Shown one piece after another: positions 54,501-64,000 of a stretch of 64,000 nt of DNA. Below the pieces are notes generated by a model. That model was not told the DNA's origin. It saw only the letters and a program-made list of their open reading frames with translations, and ran no database searches. Source of the stretch: Kalaharituber pfeilii (taxonomy: Eukaryota > Ascomycota > Pezizomycetes > Pezizales > Pezizaceae); contig WHUZ01000026.1 of the NCBI GenBank assembly GCA_015179045.1, forward strand, positions 620,001 to 684,000. The letters are read 5' to 3'. The position numbers were made by a program, and so were the translations under genes. Within the stretch, counting starts at the first letter, position 1, and each line of letters begins with the position of its first letter.

Positions 54501-57500
54501 CAAAACTGGAATATGTCATTTCTGCTGTAATGATTGGTGGGTGCCAAGACTTGTTATCGATAACCACCGATAGGAAAAAAGCAAGATAAAAATTGTGATA
54601 ACAAGTAACATCGAATTGATATGCAGATAAGAACAATTTTGGGTTGTGTCAAATGAGGTAAAATATACTTAACGGGCTAGTGCAGATCCTATAAGGCTAG
54701 TTCCCGAGAGGGGGAAGCTAAATTAGGCGAAAATAAGAAATTGAAACTAAATGCTATATTTAGTAATAACATGTTATGGATTTTCGGCGGGCATTAAAGA
54801 CATTGGTCAGCTTAGATATACCAACTCGAGGAATTTAACTGCGAACTGCTACCAATTTAGGGACGCAAATTTTTCCTGTTCTGCACCACCAGTGTGAGGT
54901 CATATTATGACATCTTGAAGTTTGATTTTCATAGGTTTGCTATTTCGGGTCAATTAGTTGTTAATACATTGCAGAATACATTGCAGGTAGTTGGATCATA
55001 TCGCAAGTGATGATCGGGATCTAGACCCCTTCACAGCGAACTAAAGCTAGTCGTCTTCGGTAGGCTGATCCGTACATTGCGGGATTCCGAACCACTCATT
55101 GAGGAGAATCGGCACCAAAGTTGCACACTTGGAGCGAAATTTATCCTTGTTGGAATCAGAATTCAGGAACCACGCGCACCATCAACAGTACGAATTTGTG
55201 ACACAAACCCGACTGAATGATGATCGGACCCTGTAAGGTGAACTTGAATAGATCTGTCGGGTCATAAGAACCAGCACGTGGGGTACGACAATACTGAACT
55301 TCGATGTCATCTAGTACTCACTTAATTCGGACATACAGCGATCTCGTGGTATCCAAGACCACTGGTTTCTATTATACCAGTTGGGTATACAAGTATCACT
55401 CCTAGTGATGCATCATTTGAACGACAATTCCAACGTGAACTCGAAAGGTATATAGAAATGTAGAAGTGGTTAGTATCCAGACACGGACCACTCTCATTAA
55501 TTACCAAAATCCATAGCTAATCTCGGATGGTGCTTGTCATGTTGAACTTAGAATGAGAGATTTGCATCACACTGGGATTCTGGGACATGACCGCTAAGAT
55601 TTACCGTAATGATTCATCCGTCCAGGCTTATCCACTACCGAGCCAATGTGAATCAAGCAACACTTGGTGCTAGGTAACAGGGGTCCAGTGCCTCATGGTA
55701 GCAGCTAGCTTATGCTGACCATTTCCCAGGGACACCGGCGACGCACTCGAACGAAATAAGAAATGCAAAATCAAATAAGGAACTGAGACATGCATCGTAC
55801 AGTTCATGCAGTGTGGTTCTATTTAGGTTGGGCAATCGGATACAATAGAACGAATTGGGCAGGGTTTGTATTGTCTAGGATAAAATTAGAGATCTGCCAT
55901 ACGTAGCCAGTTAATTAAGTGGAGTTGAGTGAAAAGCTGGGCTAAGAATTGCGACCCTGCAAATCTAAGTCACTGAACTAATCCGGAAGTCGTGAATATG
56001 CCTAGAGCTATACGCATATCAAAAGAGAATCGTTCTTACATATTCAATTGCTTGAAAGTTGGTTTGCGCTGGGTAGGGTCATATTTTATTCATAATTTCC
56101 TTCTGAAGTGACAGTAATCTGTCCCTCTGCTGAGTCAATATTCTTCGTAACTAGTTTGCTTGCTTACGCGTGATCCGTGATTGTAATTTCGTCATATGAT
56201 CTGGGTGCAGCTGACTCAGGTTTTCACCTTTAAGTAATGTTGAATGTACTATATATTCAATGCATTCGGAAATTTAACTCCTCGTACATTAACATCCTCT
56301 CTAACAGCTACTAGAATATCCTATGAACCGTATGGCAGAAGTGATATCGATAGAACTCTTTGGGTGCTAACAAGCGTGTAGTCGCATGATATAGTGGTCT
56401 TTATATTTTATTCTTATCACTATCCAGGTCTATGTTACCTTAGGTATGCTCTAGTAGCTTGGAATCATTAAATGGTCGGATCATTTTGATAGAAATTAAA
56501 GCTGACGAAAAGCTGCAAGCGGCAGCTCCGAACCTTGTTAGTGACAGTAACTAACAGACCTACTATCCCTTGCACCAACAGGTTGGTAAGCAGCGTTGCG
56601 CACTGCCGTCGGTAGGACTTCGCCCTTGCTGGAACCATGGCTTGGCCCTGCGTAACAATGTCAGGTGACCATTCTAACAGGTCTCATGCGAAAAGCTCAC
56701 TATACATCCGAGGAATATATTCAAGCTCAAGCTCACGTACCCTACCATTTGTGCAATTGCTCGCTTCCGGCTGCGCAGAAGATTAGCACATGTATTCGAA
56801 TGGTGCTGACCGAATACGATCATTGAGACTTTTACCATAAAGTATGTTCATGTGTTTGCATTCTTTCGCATGACTGCAGCCTACTTAATGATAGCTGCAA
56901 ACCTCCTACTATAAGCTAGAATCGCATCGAAGGATTGCATATATATACCAGCTGTCAGCTCTCGGCACGCAGTTTCCATATTTCCTATTCGCGTTCTTAA
57001 GGGGCCGAGTCCAGAGTAACGGTTCGCTGTAATTAATGGGACTGATACTGAATCCGGAACTTCCCATGTTAGCTGTCAGCAATTGGATAATCTTTGCCAT
57101 TTTTCACTCACCGTGCTTCATTGAATTGGGCATAATGGACTCTACGATATATCCATATCACAAGTGCCGGCTTTTACTAGTACGATTTAACAACCGAATC
57201 GAAATAAACTGGGATAAAGAGAGGGGTATTTACAAAGCTTGCAGGGACATCCTGACCACGATGCAGATTGCTGATAAAGCAAATTTCGAAGGAATTGTCT
57301 CTTTGGACTAGCGTGTGTCTGCACTACAATTCCACATGAGCTCATTTTTTGCCAGCCTTTGCCATGTTTGTTAAAATTTTTGTTTACATAACTGCGTGTC
57401 AAAAACTACAGCAACATAATTGTTTGGAATACCTTACGCTCGCCTAGACAGGTATCTGCAGCTGCATATACATAAATGGAGGTTAATTCAAAGTTTTATG

Positions 57501-59460
57501 ATATGTTGTTACGCAGCTGTGAGGCTCGGTTTGACTATGAACAGTAAGAACAATGAAAGTAATTCGTCATCTAGCCTGTACCTTTCAACTCGCTGATTAG
57601 CTCAGACCTGATGCCAACCAGACAACTATCGAACATAACTTATTTATTCTCAGCAACATTGACATGCATGTCATGCTGCTTCATACTCCGTTGTCAATTA
57701 TTGATACAGCATTGATCATAAACGTGGCTTATGAACTACAGTTACCACTGGAACTCGCTGCTCACTTTACAAGGTAGTATTAGCGACTTAATTCATTCTC
57801 CGACAAGTTGGATACTATGGCAAGTTCTGATGGATGGCTGAATGCTCCACTCCTTTATAGACATGCGGGCTTCAACACCTGCAGAATGCGTGGTAGAATG
57901 AATCGGAATCACAGTCATGGTAGCCTCCGGCCAGCCTTCGTTTGAGATTAGGCTTCGGTATTGTGGGGTACCTGGTACGAGAACTCGGGCGCCCCGCATG
58001 TTCCTGGGCATTCTATTGTATCGATTGTGTAGATATGACGATACTACATGTATTAGTATAGAAAGTATACATGAGGAACAGCAGATAATAATATAGGACA
58101 TGGAATATTACCTGTACGTTCATATCGCCTTTCTTTTGAAATCCAATTTTCTGGAGCTATTATTATCAGGGCTGCAAAGGAATGACATGGCCTTACAATT
58201 TGATTTATGTGATATGATACTACTACTAGTAGGAAAAGTCACAAAGATGAAAGGGAAATTGCTAGCCAGTTTGGGGTCACTGCAGAAAGGCATCGAGTAC
58301 TTGAAGTCATTGCGGTCATTGCGCGACAAGTCGTATGTGTGGTATCGCGGTGTCTCAAAGCTAGCCTTAAGTGCCGTTCTGCATGTTGCAGAGGCTCGAC
58401 GTATTCCAAATAGGGAACTAACCATTTGTAAGTAACGCTGCAGCCAAGTAATTCTACTCGTAGATAAGGTTTTGATTAGCAGTCCGGTAACTTCGGAAAC
58501 CATTCCAATCCCGCTCGAGCTGGAAGAGCAATAGATCCTTCCCGCGCCCATGTCACTCATTATATATTTGAGTACCTCTTAAGAATTGGACTGTAAGATA
58601 TACCAGTAGTTTTGCTTGCTTACCTTTTTAAGTGTTTCACTCCACTCTGCGAATAAGGTAGTTATAAACATATATAAGACAACAAATTACCAAAAGATTG
58701 ATTACATAACACATTTGCCAAGATGCTTCAGTAGCAACGTATGTACTAAGCGCCTGGTCCGAGGCTAAATAAGGTGAGCTTATGCAATTGTATGGCTTGG
58801 ATTCCTAGAAATGGACGTAAAGCCATTGTGACAATTAAGACGATTATTTTCCGGACCATGCGTCAATTATCGCATCACTCGTTTTTCCACTTATCCGATG
58901 TATATTCTAACGCCTATTTAGATGCCTTAATTCCAGCAGAAGAAATGCATTAAAGCAACAATTCTAGCCGTACGTACAAAGAGCCCAATGCCATCCTAGC
59001 GTGTATGAATACTGTTATGGCTACATATAGGGGAAAACAGAAATATCAAGCCCATTTTATAGCGCACTAATTAGGTCTTATAAATCCCGATCCCGAATGG
59101 TCAGGACTGGTGTGTGGTATCTGATCATGAACCTTGTGGCCAGGCTTGAAGTGGAGGCATATAATTTACGGCAGTCACATAGGATTGTCAATCACTGATA
59201 TCAAAGCACATTTCGATTGTGTGATGTCCAACCAATACCAGCATCTTTCTTACGCCTTATGTAGGCGATATCTCATGCCATGCCTAATCTCCGAATTTTC
59301 GCATTTTTCACTAGTGATGTCCATCGGCACATGAAGGTAGCCTTCCGTTGTTGGAACTCCCACCTCAGTTCTCACACGCCAATGGAAAGTTGCGACAGCC
59401 CTAGCCCATGAAGGAAACGTCGGTAAGCGTTGTCGTCAGGCCCTACGACTCAGGAACAGG
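48500..59460. other. Long gene-free stretch
   Basis: About 11 kb without a recognisable gene. Frames over 100 codons (53962-54366 plus, 58100-58435 plus, 58120-58560 minus) overlap on opposite strands and have no motifs. 53400-53620 is very A/T-rich. I found no inverted-repeat element or LINE tail here by eye, in contrast to the left half. Confidence 0.4.
49855..49940 (-). other. tRNA-like fragment (weak)
   Basis: On the minus strand GTTAGTCTAATGGTGAAGC fits a pol III A box and part of a D arm (compare tRNA-Glu/Asp, TAGTNTAATGG). The B-box-like word CCGGTTCGAAAC lies before it, not after it, so the order is wrong for a functional tRNA. It may be a rearranged tRNA-derived repeat. Confidence 0.25.
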
Positions 59461-59462
59461 TA

Positions 59463-59912
59463 CAGTTACACCTTGCTATACCGGACGACTAAAATCCAGC
59501 ATTTTCTGTCCGGTTTAACCTAGCGTCCGGTATAACAAATTTTGCAGGGGTGGCCGCTAGGGGGTACAGAACTTAGTAAGCCAATTGAGAGGTATGATAT
59601 GTCTGGAGACTGGTGTTCCAGGGCGTATCCTCTTCCTAATCTCCTCAGATATTACATAACTTCAAACAATGAATTCAAGAAATAAAGAACATTTCAAAAA
59701 CACCACAATAACACACTAAAGGTACAAAAAGCAGTCTCATGATTTTGGCCTGTGTCTGGTTCAGCTAACTAGTTTATATGTAATTTGAATTTAAAAGTCT
59801 ACAGTTTTGTTGTCCGGCCCAGTTTAACTGGGCATCCGGTATAGCTAATTGTTTTGTATGTAAATTGCAAAAACCGTCAAGGGTCGTCCGGTATAGGCGC
59901 TAGGTAAATCTG
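59463..59912. mobile_element. Non-autonomous pogo/Tc1-mariner-type element, 450 bp
   Basis: Left end CAGTTACACCTTGCTATACC then GGACGAC; the right end is its imperfect reverse complement (about 33 bp). TA flanks both ends (59461-59462, 59913-59914). GTCCGGTATA and CCGGTATAGC recur as subterminal repeats. The ends share CAGT...ACCTTGCTATA with the 647-bp element at 25544. Confidence 0.85.
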
Positions 59913-59914
59913 TA

Positions 59915-62900
59915 TCACGTAAGTAGTCCCCCCTGTATTGTCGGTGCATTACACATGAAAAAATAAACGAAAAAAAGAATTCAAAATATGCCCTGGTCCC
60001 CCAACCATGTACCGAAGCTTTGGATAAAAACCCTGGGCCACTCGGAGTTGCGGTCATACAAACGAGCACAGGTCCAGCCTTGAGCTAGAGATGTGGCGGA
60101 GCAGGAAAGGGAGATACTCGGATTAGTTTCGATATCGAAGTACTTATTTCAAGTTCCCAGGGCCTTAGGGAGAATTCTACATCTCGTGCGCCGGGCCTTC
60201 TGCTTCTCCCTAACTAATCTACCCCTAGGAAGATGCAAGAAGTTTGTACAGGCCACTTTGCAGTTATGCCGGTCGTACTCGGGAAAGTGATCCAGCCCGA
60301 CTGTCCAGCCGTTAGAAAAATCTCTGGCAATTAACATCCCTTTTGCTGTTCATGCAGTGATAATGCTTGGCTTGTGACAAACAGACAAGGGCAAGGAGTT
60401 CTGTTCCATGTGCTTAAGCTTCTCGAGCTGCGCGTGATAGGATCAATGCTAGAGGCATCCGGGACAGGAATCCGCAGTTGCCACTTGCAACCTGCACTGC
60501 CTATGCCAAGCCTAGGGCTGGCGGTAGGCACACCCGCCCGATAACCATGACCACTTTGTGGCCCAAGCCTCCAACAACAGCCATTGCATGGATAATTGTA
60601 GGCTAACAAGACGAATTTCTCGCAGTGTGAGGCTAAGCTTCTCCAGTGCCTTCTGGAAAAACCTGAAACGAAGCGAGGCAACCAAGGTACCAAACTGGCG
60701 GGGCAGAAACGCAATGAAGAGCGAATTAAAGGTCTACTATACTTAGAACGCGGGGTGTGGGGGATGCTTCCGTTTCAGATTGATCGACATTGAGGCCTAT
60801 ATAGCGCCCGAGGGGCCGAGGAGCTTTTGTGTGACGGAGTGTATTAGCTGCACACATGTCGCATTTTCTGGTTACTGTTAACAGTTCAATGGCGAAAATG
60901 GCTGTACAGCTGACAGGGGATAGGATCGTGAGGTTAGCGTCGGGAGAGGCTTCCACCGGTTTATACCAATGCAGGAAGTATTCAGACTGCTCTGTGGACA
61001 CTGCAGCGGAGAAGGCAGCTTGCTTCTGTCAATAATATTGGGGGTGGAAGTGAATTTGAAGCTGCATTACGGGTAGTAAAATGCTCTTGCCATAATAGGT
61101 TGAATCTCCGGGCTGTCACACCATCTACAAACAGTTGCCTGGAGCCAGATGTACTTGGCCGAAGAGGGTGCATCGCCATTTGATGGTTTATCCTAGGCCC
61201 AATGGTTACAATTCGTGAATAACCAGGATCAAATAACGACCATTCCTCTATTGGCATCACTCTCAGTGTACGCATGGTGCCACACGGGTCATCCATTATT
61301 TACATCACCAAACAACTAATAATTTCCACCGAGCCATGAAAGGCAGGTGCGAGCATAGTAACTCCCAGATATATTCGTCCTAGTATAGCCACCAAGGGTC
61401 CCACTCCACGCGAGATAACAGAATCCATGCCAACCCCGGTGTATATTAGACCACGTGCAACATCTTTTGCGATGACAGGTCGGCCAGATGTATAGCAAGG
61501 TGCACTCGGAAGAATACCAGTGGCTTCATACTAGCATATATTGCAAATCATTGTCCGTGCGCTTCGGATCAATCTGGGATAGTTCTAGAAACCTGGAAAG
61601 GCAAGGCCACCAAGCTTCAGAAACGTGTCTGATGATTGAGTAGAAGGCGACATATGAGAAAAGCAATTACTATACTTGTTTCACGATATACTATATGCGA
61701 GAAAGCACAAGGACAAGGCTTAATGCTTGGCGCAATTAGGATTCTATAGCTAAATATAACCTCAAGCAGATTCCATTTTTTTATTTTTTTTTTATTTCAT
61801 TACTCGCGTGCCGCCCTATGGGCTAGCAGATTCCATTGCACCGGCTTATTTATAAGTAAATAGTATTGTTTATATTTAATAACTACGCAGACCTGCAAAA
61901 GCATACATGTATGAAACCACAGAAAATGCCAGAAGCTGGTACGCAGACAGGCGCTGGCCGCAATGAAGAACGTTACCTGAGGACTTCAACTGTATGTATA
62001 TGCCGTATGTCATGTCCGTTCGCATATAGTTGTCATTCATTATCCTAGCTAGAATTGCGGGTAACTCTCCCGTACATCTGCAAACGGGTGGCGCGGTATA
62101 TAGGGAGCCTGATAAGGCGAAATTTGCTCGTCATGAATCGTGACATCCTGAAGGTATGATGATTTCCTGAGAGAGCTTGCAGAACAGCACAGTTTCAAGT
62201 TGAGTGATCGGTCATGGTCGCCTAGCTACAGTATTCTAAAGCTATCCAAGTACAGTTAATATGACCTGAATTACCATTCAGACGATATTGTGATGTGGCC
62301 CGCAGCATGGCCTTCAGGAACTTTGTTCATGACTTTGATTTCCCAAGATGCTGGTAGCCGGACATATTAGGTACGACTATCCATATAATGCATCTGAGGG
62401 TACGTAAGAATGCAGATTCCGTTTTGACGGTGAGCGATGTAGCTACGCCTACTGAAAGTAAAATAGGTCTGAGAACTGTATAAATTTGCAATGCGGATGA
62501 AAAGGAAATTCAGTTACTAGACCATAACCGTCTAGCTAACTTGTCATTGCCAAGCATCATTTGTACTATCATTGCAGTCTCTGCACCCGCTTCGTACAGT
62601 CAGATGAATAAGGGTGGGCTCACCTCACGTGAGTTTGAGGTAACGTGATTCAGCCCTATATGCGTCCTGAACACCACCTGCCGGGGCAGCCTTTGGGGTG
62701 CGGATATGGGGGTGTGGGATTGCACGCCTCGCTGCGGCAATCTGAAGCAATATGGCAGTCGACGATATACTCATTTCTAATTGATATGCATTGTGGTAAA
62801 CGTGCACGTGTCCCATGCGGTGACCGGGTGCCCACGTACCCATACACCATGCAGAATCCCGAAGAAACACTTTCGCGAGTTTGGGATAAGGCCATCATGT

Positions 62901-64000
62901 ATTGCCAGCAAATGCCCTTATATAAACTGCCCAATGGGAGACTGTTTAAATCGAAGGAGAAGGTTTGGGATCCGATGGAAGAGCCTGCTTGTCGTCTCAT
63001 ATGGAACGCTGTGTATGGGCGGACGGGCAACTCATCCTTGCATTTGCAAGGCAATGGGCATTGCCCATAGTTACATGCGTGCAAATGTTCTGGAAGACCA
63101 ATAGCGAAGCAGGTCATGGCTATCGCTCTAGATTGAATACTACTCCACGCGGCTTGCAGCCTTATAACTTTCAATAGAACTGTTAATATAAAGATGTATA
63201 GGTCATTAGATTATGTATGACACAAGAGCCGTGGCCACCAAGGCCGGGCCTGCGAACATTACAGTAGTTGAAAATCGGAAGCAGCTCCGATGTTAAGATA
63301 TTTCGAGTCGTTAGTGAACATCCACAGGTTGATGCTGGTTGAAAGTTTATACATGCGCATACTGCCTATGCAAACACCCTCCGCTAAGCCCGAGGGCTTC
63401 TCACTACCAGCATAAAACTCCATAAAGCCTTATAACGTTCTTATTGTGCGCCAACGGAAGAATCATGAGTCATCATTTCCTTTGTAGTCCCTCTCTGTGA
63501 TCGACAACTATGTTTATGTAGATTGTAGGTATTGAAGAAATGAAGCCTTAGCTTTAGGAGTATGAGAATGGGACATTTTTCTATCCAAACACACCGAGGC
63601 CAAGCTGCGTCTAGCACCGCCATTCATGCAGCTGCTCTTGAATTTGTCCACACTTAACTCAATGGATTGATGTATCCAATATTTCAAGTTTACACGTTCC
63701 TCTGGTACCTTGCTTGAGTTCGTTGCAGTAATCAGGCACCCATGTACTCACAGGCCCAGTTTGAGCTTCTATATCTTCGTGCACGCCAATTGTCTTACCA
63801 GTGCTTGGGTAATATAACCTGAAGCTTATTGGATGACACGCAACCCAGCTTTATTGACTGTGATACTGATAGGTCTAAATACGTAAATGGGTCTCCAGCC
63901 CGGGAGCAAAACGATATACTTTGACTTCCACAAAGCTGCTGTGATCTCGTGAGCTTATCGTTGGCACGTCAGCAGGCATGACGAAGTTGACCAGTAATGC
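59915..64000. other. No supported gene; one LINE tail
   Basis: Frames at 60331-60714 (minus), 62645-63070 (plus) and 62656-63174 (minus) are long for intergenic DNA, but they overlap one another and show no motif. The only mobile element seen is at 61778-61824. Confidence 0.4.
61778..61824 (-). mobile_element. 47-bp LINE tail truncated inside the hairpin
   Basis: T-rich tail, then TTTCATTACTCGCGTGCCGC and CCTATGGGCT. AGCAGATTCCATT flanks both sides (61765-61777, 61825-61837). The hairpin's outer strand is missing, as in the 46-bp copy at 18878. Confidence 0.9.

Noticed and set aside
60331..63174. Several 100-170-codon frames near the right end
   Set aside because: They overlap on opposite strands with no motif or splice model that joins them.
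1..64000. CRISPR array, bacterial operons or origin
   Set aside because: Spliced genes and retrotransposons show a fungal nuclear sequence; no regular spacer array was seen.

Overview
The window looks like a repeat-rich, gene-poor piece of nuclear DNA from a filamentous ascomycete. The evidence is a Zn2Cys6 regulator with a fungal middle region, short GT-AG introns (53-93 nt in most genes, 183 nt in one), GPI-anchored Pro-rich wall proteins, a MYND protein and a BTB protein, all among fungal-type transposons (pogo/Fot1-like, solo LTRs, non-LTR elements with RNase H). I cannot name the species; Pezizomycetes is a guess from the repeat load only.

Layout. 1-3.4 kb: a BTB/POZ protein with two C-terminal zinc-ribbon-like CxxC pairs (minus strand). 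3.4-7.4 kb: a LINE relic, a degenerate tandem repeat, a purine-rich stretch, and a MYND zinc-finger gene with an apparent frameshift. 7.4-17.9 kb: a tandem array of three units of about 3-4 kb. Each unit carries one spliced gene (about 330-338 aa) with a conserved N-terminus, a coiled coil and a C-terminal fascin-like beta-trefoil, plus a decayed second ORF. Because the units are paralogous, each gives the empty site for insertions in another: a MITE, two solo LTRs with 5-bp target duplications, a 172-bp LINE and two 57-bp LINE tails. 17.9-22.8 kb: LINE relic, perfect-looking inverted repeat, tRNA-derived SINE. 22.8-24.6 kb: a Cys/Pro-rich GPI-type protein whose signal peptide is one base out of frame at a G6 tract. 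25.5-26.2 kb: a 647-bp pogo-type non-autonomous element. 28.75-29.7 kb: a Gly/Pro/Gln-repeat GPI-type protein. 32.0-35.3 kb: a dead pogo/Fot1-like DNA transposon with 41-bp inverted repeats, into which two LINE copies have inserted in opposite orientation. 45.6-47.75 kb: a spliced Zn2Cys6 transcription factor (675 aa). 47.8-64 kb: no gene I can support, one 450-bp pogo-type MITE and one LINE tail.

The main pattern is a non-LTR retrotransposon family ending in a conserved double-stem hairpin plus poly(A). Besides coding-bearing copies, the window holds at least eight insertions of only about 46-69 bp, nearly all just this hairpin and tail, flanked by 8-14-bp target duplications. Most start at the base of the hairpin. 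They look like a distinct class of micro-retroposon mobilised by the LINE, and the paralogous array proves that two of them are insertions.
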